Below are positions 1 through 11,568 of a stretch of DNA of 64,000 nt, one piece after another. The translations under genes and the position numbers were made by a program. The first letter of the stretch is position 1. Every line of letters starts with the position of its first letter. The notes beneath the pieces are model-generated. The model saw only the letters and a program-made list of their open reading frames with translations, was not told the DNA's origin and made no database searches. Source of the DNA: Polytrichum commune (taxonomy: Eukaryota > Streptophyta > Polytrichopsida > Polytrichales > Polytrichaceae); assembly GCA_950295325.1 (NCBI GenBank), contig OX485809.1:32862001-32926000 (forward strand), read 5' to 3'.

Positions 1-2544
1 CATCCCAACACATGTTCAAAATTGTTTCCATTTTCATTCAAAACCAACTTTGTTTTCTCTCAAAAGCATCGTACCAAAACCAACATTGTACTCAATAAAT
101 AAATAAATAAAAATTGTGTCCAATGATTCTTATATGTGGGACTAACTCCAATATGTGTGTGTGTGTATAAAACCCACTTTTAGACTCAATTACATTCTAA
201 TACAATTATTTAGACTTAATTACATTCAATCACACTTAATTGGTTCAAATGTGTATGAATACTTTGTGAAAGTAGAAGGTATTAACTAAACTATTATAAA
301 ATAAAGACAATAAAAATAAATCATTAATTTAATTTTCATTTTAGAATGACAAAGACATGTATCTACCTCCCCCAAAAAGCTCGTAGGGGGAGGTTTAATG
401 CCTGCCCTATTTCACACTTAATACCGCATACAATAATTTTACTTGATGGCACCATTGCACTCACTCGTTGATGAGTTAAAGATGAAAAATAGGTGTTGTC
501 AAAAGGAAGGTGTTACTTTAAGGCCTCATTACCTTAGCTTAGCTTCATGGAGCACCAAACATGGACATTTTTGAAAGGGGTTAGAATCCGTGTTGCTCCC
601 AATTTAGAATAATAGCATGGAGACCAATTGCAAACCGACATCAACTACACTAACTATCCTAATTAGTGTGTATTTTACATTCTCATTAAACAGGTATAGT
701 GTTGCATAACTCCGAATGGTAACATACACTAATTGGGATAATCATTGTACATTGTTGATGAAAATTTTGCATGCTCCATATAAAAGTGTTGAAACATGCG
801 AACTTGCTTGAAACCCTTTTGAAATTCTAGCTTTTGTGAGTTGGCAACATGCAACGTATCTTTGATATACACACTAATTCATGTTAAGTTATGCGCCTTT
901 ATGGTAGAAAGACCCATTTCCAATTACCCCTCCCCCCAAAAAATAAAATAAAATAAAATAAAAAATATATATATATAATCATAATACATAAAGTCTCCTA
1001 GAGCTATGAAGTTTCACACATGTAGTCAACATGATGGAACAAGTAAGTTACGAGGGCATGGATTTGGTACCTTTAAAAGGGCCTTGATTGTACTCAAGTT
1101 TTTGTCTCCCAATTAGTGGAAATCGGTTGCTAGTATGTTGTTTATGTGGGTTGGGAGAGAATTTTGCCTTTCAAAATTTACAGTAATTTCAAAGCTTGGA
1201 AATAAATTATGATTTTTTTGGGTCAATTTTTGTGATATCAATTTCCATTCTAGTGAAAAACCACTCTCGTATCACACCTTACTTCACTTCTGTGAAATTG
1301 CTTACGTTGACCAAAATGGGTTTGTCTACCTTACCTGGTGACATGTCATAAACAGGTCTAAGAATCTTGGACTCAACAAAGTTATTTATGAAGTCCCTCC
1401 AAGAGGGATGAAACCATGGGAAATATTTATAAGAGTTTGTTAGCTCGTCATGTGTCAGAGCCTATTTTGAAAGTTGGGTGATATTTTTGGGAACTCTTCT
1501 AGCAATGTCAAAAACTTTGAGAAAACTTTAGGATTTAAAACAAGATATGTTAATGGAACCCGTTGACTTGAATCCCTAATCAGCCTATGCAAGGCTAGCT
1601 TGGTCCACCCATTGTAGTAGGACCCCGGGGGGTGCACCTTTCATAACACATACGAGTATACGTGAGTGCACAATAGGGGTGTTAATTTGAACTTTGGTGT
1701 ACTACATATACATATGCTACACAAATTGGAACTCGTAGTTATGTACATGTGTGAAGGACCTCTAAAAAACATGCAACATTTCTACTTGTATAATAGTGTC
1801 ACTAGACTTTATGGGATAAGTATGTGATATTGGATGAAACTAGGATGACTAATTTTCCCATCGCCTTATCTCATCCAGGCATATATGGAAGAGGCAATAT
1901 TAGGGTTTTGGAAGGGGTAGTTGAGTTGAGAACAAGGCCACTTCTTACTTAGGGCTGCAAGAAACGGGCCATAACATTATTCAAATGATGGTCGTTGTTC
2001 AAGCCTGCCAACCCGGTCGGTCGGGAGGGTGGATTCAATCTAAAGCCTCCCGAGTCCCGACAAAACAACTACTTGAAGTTTGAATAATCTTATGGCAACC
2101 TCACTTCGATGAGGGTTTCCATAGTTATGCCATTGACCTTGGAGCAAGAGTGGGTTACCTACTCTCTTTATAATAGTCGCCCTCATTAAGTAGTCTTCTG
2201 GGTCGCATGTTCTAACCACATGTGGGAGAGTGGTAGTAGTTGAGGATGCAATCAAGGCAATACATTCACACTTCATACCTTATTCTTTTTACATCATTTT
2301 CCCTTCATTTAATGATTTCTAATCCATGTTCACATACTCTCTTCATTGTTTATAAGTAGAATAAAAGACATGGGAACATTATTGAAGATAAATAATTGAC
2401 TTGCAAGAAAAGCACGTGCGTGCATATGACGTTGCATTGTCACCTACTCTTTGTTTTCCCGAATAGTCAACCACTTTCAAAGAGTGGGTCGGGTTGAGCA
2501 TGGGGGAGCCCCTAAGGTGGGCATGCCTAAATCGAACATAACAA
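1..2544. other. Gene-free AT-rich stretch
   Basis: I see no supported gene here. The stretch is AT-rich, with short homopolymer and dinucleotide runs (a TG run near 155-165, an A-rich run near 940-980). The short open frames lack any recognisable motif and change frame with stops, as expected for decayed intergenic plant DNA. Confidence 0.6.
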
Positions 2545-2745
2545 TTTTGAGAAGATCTATATGACCACTTAACGAGCACAAGAAGCTCCATTTTTATAAT
2601 ATATAAAATATCCATATGACTTCAAAAATCTTGAGGCAAATGGCTACAAGTACAGTTTGGATGTGCTGATCTTGCACTAATCTCGATTTCATATCCTATG
2701 AAGTGGGTGCAAGAGAAAATTATCCATTTGGGGCATGTCTATTTA
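2545..2745. repeat. Dispersed repeat, copy related to 5885-6085
   Basis: This segment resembles 5885-6085 in the same orientation. Shared blocks include a 'tatatgacca' phrase followed by a purine-rich 'agaagctcc/gaatcttc' block, and near the end a 'catatccta(t/g)gaagtgg' block followed by 'atttggg'. The two are clearly related but diverged, so this is an old interspersed repeat. No coding capacity or terminal structure was found. Confidence 0.45.
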
Positions 2746-3235
2746 AAGAGGAACTTTAGGGTGGATGTATAAAACTAGTGTCCAAGATCAAAGGAACTCC
2801 AAATACGAGCAATCCCACTAGTTGAGAGCAAAATTTTGGGTCCGTGGAGTTAATATTAGGGTTTGGGTCCAAGGTATGAACAAGTCTAGTGGCCCTAATG
2901 TGGCATTGCTTTCTCCACGAAATCTCGGTGCCCCCCACCGGAGAGAGCACTCCTCCCATGTTACAAAACCAATCTTCACACGTGGATCCAATCTTAAGTC
3001 TAAAAGTAAGATCCATTTTGGGGTGTTTTGAACCCAAGTTTCTTGAACTTGGGTTCTAAAACCCACCCTTACTTAGAAAATGGTTTATATTTATAAGGAT
3101 CTCTTCAACAATATGGTTACAAATCTTTTCCTTCACCCAAAGTTTTGATCAGGAGTTGTTTGTTTTGCATATAAAGAAAACCCATGTTCAATAAGTTTTC
3201 AGTGCATGCTTGGAGTCGGTGTGGAGGTTTGAACC

Positions 3236-3800
3236 AACGTTGGACCGGTGTGTAGGTGAATGCGCAAGTGATAAAATTCAATATCAATAACAATATCAAA
3301 GAACCTACTACTCTAAATATTGTATCTAGTGTCACTTACTATTTGGAATTACATAATGTTGTATCTATTCACTGTATATCTCATATTTTTCCAACAATTG
3401 TCAAATTGGTTGTTTGGACATTATGGAACATTAACAACTATAATGATACAAAGAACATCGATAATAAAAAGATATAGAAATGTGTAACTCCAAATAGTAA
3501 GTGAGACTAAATATCATATTTAGTGTAGTGGGTTTAAAGTTGTAATGCTAGTCAAATATTAATATTTGGTGAATGGTATGTCAAGGTGAGAACAATCTAT
3601 GTATACCCACGTATTATTTGGGTCAACACCATTCTAAATCATGATTAATATTAGGATGATTTTCACCTAGGTATGAAAATTCTTGCATGGTATATCGATG
3701 TGAATGGTATTGAACACAAAAATACCGTCAAATACTCATACCCTATTGGTATGAAAAAAAATGTGAAATTTTCATTATAGAGACTCATATGGTATTTTAA
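3236..3800. mobile_element. Diverged copy of the 13427-13786 inverted-repeat element
   Basis: The segment starts with a sequence close to the right terminus, read in reverse, of the element at 13427-13786 (ttggaccggtgtgtaggtg here, ttggactggtatatgggtg there). It continues with a shared 'aatatcaaagaacctac' block and several 'ataccctattggtatg' type motifs. The far end is not clear, so this is probably a truncated or rearranged non-autonomous DNA element. It contains no transposase. Confidence 0.45.
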
Positions 3801-5053
3801 AAAAGAGGCAATACTACACCGTTTATGGTGTTTAGTGTCTCATGCCTAATAGTGTCACTTACCCTATTTTGAGGCATATGTTAGGTTATAATGATGATTA
3901 ACATCTTCACCATAAGTGTCACCTCATGACACTTGGCATTCAAGTGCACTTGTATCTTGGCATGAGTATATTCAATAGTGTTATGAGGTGCATGCCTATG
4001 TTACATATGGTCTATGAGTCGACTAAAGTGTGCACAGATGACACTCACCATTAATATGCTCAAGAACACCTTCCTCTTGCATACAACACTGTAAACACAT
4101 GACAATTGCCATTAAAAGGCCAAAAAATCTCTTCCCCTTGCATACTAAAACTCAAGACTATCATCTGAAGTATCCCAATGTGCTACTCTAAATGTCTTAT
4201 TGTAGATTTTTTTTCACTCAAAGAAGTTATGTTGACAAATAAAATCATATTGACAAATAATGGGCGTGACACTTTGAGACCTCTAGCATCTAGGTTAGGC
4301 CCTTTGCAAATAGTGTACATGTCACTAAATACCCTAAACGGTGTAGTCCAACAATGGTTTGAACCGACCAACCAAAAATTTGGTTGAAGTAAAGGAGAAC
4401 TTAAGTGTCCTATGCTCGTAACATTACGAAGCCTAGCCCCCTTTTGCAACCTTTCTAAAGGGGGATGGGAAGGCACCAAAACTTTATTCATGGGCCTCCA
4501 TTCCATGAGAAATTCCGGTCCATGTTAGTGTACAACCAAATGGAGGCGACACCAACTTGGTCATGTAATTTGCCAACCTGCACGGGGCTCCAACTGCCAA
4601 TAGGGCTGCCAATTCACTTTGCAATGGTGGCCCAACATAAAATTTGAATTTCACTTGAAATTCTAAAGATTTTTGACACTAAGACTGCGACACCCTAGTG
4701 CTAAGTAATGTTATGAAATTCTAAGTTTCTAACAGCTTGCTTGAAGATGGCTCCAATATGAATGGAGCCAAACAATTCCTAACTCACGTTAGGTGAACAC
4801 AAGCATTCGAATCGAGCACCAATCTTAAGGGCTAGGGATTTGTGGTGTCTACATAAATTCAACCATCGCGAAAACAAAAACGTGGTGAACTATATTACAA
4901 CTTGTAAATGCCTATTTCCAGACGATTTGGCTTTGGAAATAGAGTCAGAGACGCTGAAACAATCTTGCGATGTCGAAGTGGAATGAATTGGCCCTCAATC
5001 ATGTAGAGGACTTATTTTAGTGGAGCCCTTTCATCCACTATGGATGAGATTAC

Positions 5054-5532
5054 ATAGACGGCACGGATCCCAACCCAATCTTGAGATTGAGGTACAATAA
5101 CTTACGTACGTGCCCTGATTCTTGGGTCAAAGCTAGGTGACAACACATCCTAAACCCTCTCCCCACTTCAATGAAGAAGAATAGAAAAGTATCGCCTGTA
5201 GCTAGGTATCGGCGTGAATGTGAGCCTGCATGTTGATCACGGTGTTCCGTGATGCAACGGAAAGTGTTATGCGTCTTAGGAGGTGGGCTCGGGTGTAGTA
5301 CGTATCTTCCCAATTTATTGGGGGGGGGGGATGGGCGTTTGTTTATTTTCAAGTTTTCTTTTATTTAGGACTAGATATGTGAGATATTTGATGTACATAG
5401 ACGCCACGGATCCCAATCCAATTTTGTGATTGAGGTACAGTACCTTACGTACGTGCCCCAATTCTTGGGTCAAAGCTAGGCGACAACACATCCTAAACCC
5501 TAAACTCTAAACCCTATCCTCACTTCAATGAA
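5054..5532. repeat. Direct repeat pair, second copy with telomere-like motif
   Basis: Two direct copies lie at about 5054-5174 and 5399-5532. They share 'cacggatcccaa', 'cttacgtacgtgccc' and 'attcttgggtcaaagctagg'. The second copy has an extra stretch of the plant telomere-like unit CCCTAAA (three imperfect units near 5493-5519). That stretch is too short and degenerate to count as an interstitial telomere. A G run of about 10 bases lies near 5321-5330. Confidence 0.55.
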
Positions 5533-5884
5533 CATCAAGAACCGATCACTAGTTACAGACGAACCAATTGAAATTCAAGGCTTTAGGAAAATTGCCGATC
5601 ATTTTGGAGGAATTTGTAGAATACACCTCCAATCCATAAGGAAACCCCAAAGGATGTCAATGTGTTGAACTTGGAAACACTAGGATCTCGACCGATGATG
5701 CCTCAAAACCCTCGTGGACACTACCCCACTCACAAGGCAGATGTGCCTGATTCAGTCAGTTCTCTTAATCAAACACATGTATTTGAGTGGTATCTTGATA
5801 GATATGACTCTAAAAAATGAATATAAAAAACACATATTCAAAAGAGATCGGAATTAGTAACTATTCTAGATCTAATAGTCAATA

Positions 5885-6085
5885 TAATTGGGGAGACCTA
5901 TATGACCAATTCGTGAACAATTTGAGAATCTTCATTTTTATCTAATTTGAATACAATACTCAAATGAGCTCCCAAAATTACGACGAAAGTGGCTATGGCC
6001 TTGATTTGGATTTCCTACCATCTCGTGCTCATTATGTATTCATATCCTAGGAGAAGTGGATTATTTGGGAAAAGGTACCCATTTA
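5885..6085. repeat. Dispersed repeat, copy related to 2545-2745
   Basis: Second member of the repeat pair described at 2545-2745, in the same orientation. It is preceded by a segment (about 5530-5640) with 'actagttacaga(c/t)gaacc', which recurs near 41210-41290 and 41560-41660. Several old repeat families are therefore interleaved here. No gene is supported. Confidence 0.4.
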
Positions 6086-6908
6086 AGGCCCATCTACCTC
6101 ATCATATGCCATGCTCCAAACTACCTTAGACCTAACTTACATTCTTATGCAACACTTTTGGAACACTCCATACATATGAGGCTCACCTTCTCCCACATGC
6201 TTGACAGTCCAAGTACACCCCCCACCCACCTTTTCCTTCCTTACATTGACCCAACTTTTGCGGCACTTTTTTCTTCTTCTTTTTATTTAGTTTTGGTCAC
6301 ACAACGAATGAGATGCTTTGATCCATTGTCCAAATAGTAATGTGTGAGGGTATTCATTGGGTCTACTTTTTTCTAAGTTGTTCTCCACCAAGTTCTATTG
6401 ACCCAGTTTATGTGTTTAGAAGATTACATAACATTATTCAGATCTATAACAAACTGAATGTTGGAAAAAACCGGGAATGTTCCGTGGAATATTGTCAGTC
6501 CCACATAACATTGTTATGGATCTAAATAATGTTATGTATGTTGCCTTAACGAATCTATGATCAAACATCAACAAAAGTCGGATAAAAAATCGGGTTTCCC
6601 TTGATTTAGTTGCGATTGTTGGAAGTGCATGTTTGTTGGTTCCTGAAACGAACACATACAATAAGTCCTTCCAACTGTGTTGACTATGAAATGTAAGGAT
6701 AAGTTAGTAAAGAATGAAGATGGAAATCTGATGTCTTTTAAACACGTGTCTTTTATGGTGTTTGTTCTTAAATTCACCAATAACCATACACGGTTTAAAT
6801 ATAGGTGTCCGGATAAGGAAAAGTAACCACATGACACATGCGTTACCTTACAAGGGCACCGTACCTTGAAACATATATTTGGCAATGCTATTAGTCTCAT
6901 GTGATGAA

Positions 6909-8191
6909 CAGGGCATAAAATTGACACCCTGGGGGGTGTATTTTGCTTCCTAGAGTGTCCTAGGACACCCAAATCTCAAATAGGTTGTCCCCGAGGACAC
7001 ACAAAAATCCTACAAGGGTGTCCTTTTTACACCCAAAAAAAATTCAGAGTGTCCCCTGTACTTGTAGGGCCTATCAGTGTATATGTTTGACAAAGTTTTT
7101 GCAAGTTTTTCTTTTTTGACACGCAAAAACTTGCACCAAAAAAAAATGCACGTCAATTAACACGCACATTCTAGAAATTGACACGTACTGTGACTTGTGA
7201 AGAAAAAAATCACACGTCAATTGACACACTAGAAATATAAGGAGTTTGGTGCGGATACCAAATTTGTGGCACAATTTTTGGACATTTCTAGAGGTGGTGA
7301 GATCCATTTTCAAGACTCTACAGGAGTGGTGCATTCACATATATTACATTATGCACCATTGCCTCATGCAATTGAGTTTGGTGGTGATGGTACCCTCCAT
7401 GGGTGCAAGGTGATTGCACATGCCTATGTGGTTAAGGTGATAGAATCATTGCAGCAACGATTTCCTGATTTGAAGCTCTTCAATGCAGCTAAGCTATTTA
7501 GCTCTGTCTGTTTTTCAACAGACTTGACACTTCTTCATCGAAATGCTCGTTTATGGCTTCAGAGTTTCATTGACCACTTCTGCACTAATGGGGGGAATCT
7601 TTTTGATGAGTGTGGTTTAAAATCAGAGCTTCGAGGTTTTTTGGATACACTTCATATTTCATGTGGTGGTCTTAAAATGCACCAAGCTTGGATGGTTTAT
7701 TCTTCCAATTTGGACTATGTTGGAAGATATCCTCATATGACAAAGTTGTGGCAAGATGTTCTTGTAATTCCTGCTAGTACAACTTCTTGTGAGAGAGGAT
7801 TTTCTACTCAAAATCATATTAAATCTACTTTACGGTGTAGTTTGGTATTAGAGACTTTGGAAGCACAAATGAGAGTTGCAATGGCAAAAATCCCCATAGA
7901 GGCCATTGACTTTGAACAAGTATGGGTAAAGTGGTGTGCTATGAAAGGCCGCCGCTTGTAGGTTTGATTTGCATTGCAAGTTATGATATGTAGTGATTTT
8001 TTTGATTTTTAATTGAAAATTTGAAATGATATTATATATTTTTCAAAATTGTACCTATTTTGACAAAAAAAAAATTTTAAGAGAAATTTATGAGGACACC
8101 CAAAAATTGGAGCAGGGTGTCCTTGGGACACTCAAAATTTGGGACAGGGTGTCCCTTGGAAATTTGGCTAGGGTGTCAAATTTATGGCCTG
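6909..8191 (+). mobile_element. hAT-type DNA transposon, short, with intact ends and 8-bp target duplication
   Basis: The ends are inverted repeats. The left end reads CAGGGCATAAAATTGACACC and the right end, reverse-complemented, reads CAGGCCATAAATTTGACACC. Over the first 24 bp they differ at three positions. The element is flanked by a perfect 8-bp direct repeat GTGATGAA at 6901-6908 and 8192-8199, as expected for hAT insertions. Both subterminal regions carry several short 'gtgtcc/ggacac' motifs (about 6950-7060 and 8090-8170), a usual place for transposase binding sites in this superfamily. At 1283 bp it is much shorter than an autonomous hAT element (usually 3-5 kb). It keeps only the 3' part of the transposase gene, so it is an internally deleted derivative. 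Confidence 0.9.
7266..7961 (+). pseudogene. hAT transposase, C-terminal part only
   Basis: An uninterrupted frame of about 231 codons lies inside the hAT element. Its C-terminal part carries the hAT dimerisation signature: a LW-DVLVIPAS segment, then TSCERGFSTQNHIKS, then LETLEAQMRVAM and a closing W-MKGRR. From family knowledge this region joins transposase monomers and packs against the catalytic core. The N-terminal BED zinc finger and most of the RNase H-like catalytic domain are missing, and the frame has no good ATG near its start (7266 is a GTG). It cannot be an active transposase alone. It may be a truncated product or an exon left by internal deletion. The absence of stops over about 700 bases suggests a fairly recent deletion. 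Confidence 0.88.
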
Positions 8192-10765
8192 GTGATGAAG
8201 TTAAACCCTTCCTTCTCATTGGTCCTGCTAGGTATTCCATAATTGGCACACAAGCCATCTTACGTCTACCCAAACACGATGGCTTCATTTGGAAATCACA
8301 AAGAAGGATTGAATTTGAAAAACACGAGCTTACTATGATCTACATGGCAAAGCATCAATGCGAACATGTATATAAAATGGTTAACCAACACATATACACA
8401 CCATTAATGGGCTAACCGATTTTGAGACTCCTCGTGGTTAACAAACCCCGACGTATAGAACTCTGACAATCCATTATGGCCACTACATGGATAACATGAT
8501 AAAAAGGAAAAAAAGGAAAGATAAAAAAGAACCCTTGAAACTAAATATACGTCTCTTATGCAAGCTTTGTAACCAATGTCAAAATGACACGTGGACACAC
8601 TTATTACATACATTGTTGCCCTCATCCACCTTCGCACCAACTATTATAGCCGTCCACACCATTCTTTTCTACACTTAAACCCCATCCACACACACAATGC
8701 CATTGCATGTCATGCCATGCATGCATCCAAGCAACATGCCATATGAATAACGTTGTCCCATCATGGTTCCTCCCTTGCTTGTGTTATGCAACTAAATGCA
8801 CATGTCTTGTACGCCTTTGATCTAATGTACATTCTTTATGTACTTGGCTCCTCACTTGATGCCCAACCCCCATCCTATCTTCATCGAATATCCAATTCGT
8901 TGTTCAGTTTATTTTATCAAGTTTACATATTGGAGCTATCGATTGATATCCAGTCGATCATGGATAGTTATGATACATATAAGCCCAATGGGCTTGCATT
9001 CACGCTAGTGCTAGACACACATAACTGACGTTTAAGTAGATTTGGACAACCACTCGTCCAAAAATAATAAAGGAGGGATGTGCACTTGTGGGGACAAAAA
9101 CATCAAATGACGACAACAAAAGTAACCACAACTTTGACTGTTCGTGTTCCGAATTTGTAAACTACCACATTTGTGTAATTTTGCAATCTAGTGTACGTGG
9201 TCATATTGATAGTTGAAGTTGTCCAAAATTCATGCATAAATCCAAATATACTTATGGGTTACATGTGTTTCTTTTTTGCCATTTTCTTTACGTACACAAA
9301 ATGATTGGAAAGTGGCACCACTCATTATTCTCATAGCTTGCATCTGAATGATTCCTCTATTGCATCACTCAATGATCTCCATATGAGAAGACACACATTG
9401 AGTGCGTCGTATCCTCTCTTCAATACATCGCCATTATATATATATATATATATCCTTATTCTAAACAAAACAAAAAATTAATGCCCAGTTTATCCTATGT
9501 AAACATTTACTTTTCTTTCTCCTTTACTTTTATGACCCACCCATCAGAATAAAGACAATTCCCTCTTTCTTCCCTTAGGACATGGATCCTAACAAAGTTG
9601 TTGGCAAATGGGATGTTATCATGTTGATGTATTCAACATCATCTCTTTCTCTCTCTATGCCGTGCAATCTTATAAAAGAACTCTAATTTTAATTTACTTA
9701 GCAATAGTCAAAGAATAAAAGAAAGACTTCAAGTTCAATAGAAATCTACATGTACATGGAAAGGTATTACACTTCTTACTTATCATGAAAACAAATACAC
9801 CACTACGATAGATGAATAGGTAAAATAACCAAGGTCATAGACATAACTCATGTCATTAAATCATGGTTAAAATCTAGGGTTTATGGGAACTTATCACAGT
9901 TAAGTTCTCCAATATAAACCCTTAAATTTAAATAAGCCTCAATTTTTTTTATTTTTTTTCCCATGCCAGTGAAGGGAGGTGCTCACATTGTTCATACTTA
10001 CTGAGGCAGTAGATACATGCTAAACATGGGAGAAGTTAGGGTAAACCACAATAGGAGTATTCTGCTTGGAGTTACCCAATCATGGCAACGGAACATGTTT
10101 GAACACTCATTTGTCATTTTGCAATGAGTGAAGTAGTTTGAAATACCACGATGCATTTGAATTTTGTTAATGCTATGTGACATGGATGACAATTGGGTTT
10201 TGTTGTTATATACCTTGTGTACACGACTAATCCTCAAATATTTGTTGGCTAGTGGCATAGGCATAGATGAGGCATGCCCTTCACACTTACAACACATACA
10301 ATGATGTATTGTGCTCAAGAATTTTCATACAATGTTATTGGATGAAGTTACTAAGAACTTGTACCTTAGTAAGTACTCCATAGTTGTTAAGTTAATGTTA
10401 CATATGTTTTGTGGTGAAGCAAAGGATGTTTGCTTGAACTTCTAACGTATCAGACATTCATACTCAAAACCTTATTGTTGGATATCATTGGAAAAATAGA
10501 AACCCTAGGTATGGTATACATTCTTGCAAAGTTTTTAGCCCACTACACAACCTATGAATACCACCATGCACATGCTTAGCTATATTTGTTTCAAATATAC
10601 TTTACCATGCAAACAAGTACTTTGTTACAAATGTGATTGTTGAAAAAGAAGTTGAAGGAGTCTAGGGAAAATCCCACTCGCCGTTGCATTGCAATGAAGA
10701 AGAGTTTGAAGGGTTTGGCCTATGAAAGAAGGAAGTTCAAGCTTTGAAAAGAGTTTTGAAAAATC

Positions 10766-10767
<2 letters not shown>

Positions 10768-10821
<54 letters not shown>
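10768..10821. repeat. (CT)27 microsatellite
   Basis: A pure CT dinucleotide run of 54 bases lies about 750 bases upstream of the OST5 start at 11569. CT/GA tracts are common in plant promoters and leaders, but at this distance a regulatory role is only a possibility. Confidence 0.95.
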
Positions 10822-10822
<1 letters not shown>

Positions 10823-11027
10823 AATTTGAAGGTAGTCGAGCCTAAAACATAGGCTCTCAACATCTTTTTAGATTGTGGATGTTAATATAGAGTTGCGAAC
10901 ATGGATAATGCTTGAAAAAAATTAAAACTTTCAATAACATCTACCCTTTTAAAGCTGTTTGGGATATAGTGTCATAAAGTCATAAAAATTTCATGCCACA
11001 ATTTTTGGAGATTGACGCTTTAGAATT

Positions 11028-11050
11028 GGGGGGGGGGGGGGGGTGGGGGG
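11028..11050. repeat. Poly-G run
   Basis: The run is 22 G in 23 positions, broken once by T. It may form G-quadruplex structure, and it is also a likely place for assembly or sequencing length error. Confidence 0.9.
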
Positions 11051-11568
11051 TCACTTGTGAAACTTAAAAAACTACGTGAAAAAAAATACAAGGTCTTCTT
11101 TAAAATTTGTAATAAATTTCATTTATTTATTCCAAAAATGAACATAAGTTTTGAATGACATCCTGAAAACACAAATTCATCATCATATATTCATTTTGTA
11201 ATGTATATATTTTCTTTGACCCAATTTAGAGGTTAGCATGGATAAAAATAGCAATAACAAGCTCTACAGTAGTAATCAACGTACTCAATCTCCCCTTCCC
11301 CCATATGGCTCATAACTTAAGTTACTTGCATATAATAATTTTCCGGGTTTACACCCCATTGTCCTTACCAAAACTTGAATCTGATGCAAAACCCAGGTTT
11401 TGTCCCAGGTTTTGGGTTTTTACTCCGAACCCTCCTTCTCTTCCTAGATTTGCAAACCCTAACTCTTGGCGGAAGTGGATTCGATCCGAGCTCTCCTCCT
11501 TCTTCGTCGTCATCATCGTTGCAGACCCTCATCGACTTTCGCTCATCCATCGGAGTGAGTCGGCAGCC

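Larger units (their letters stand above)
8200..11300. other. Gene-free stretch with simple repeats
   Basis: No supported gene. It holds a (TA)n run at about 9434-9453, the long (CT)n tract at 10768-10821 and a G run at 11028-11050. The short frames have no recognisable domains. The stretch ends at the promoter side of the first OST5 gene. Confidence 0.6.

Noticed and set aside
5493-5519. Interstitial telomere (CCCTAAA)n
   Set aside because: Only about three imperfect units inside a longer dispersed repeat, so not evidence of a chromosome fusion.
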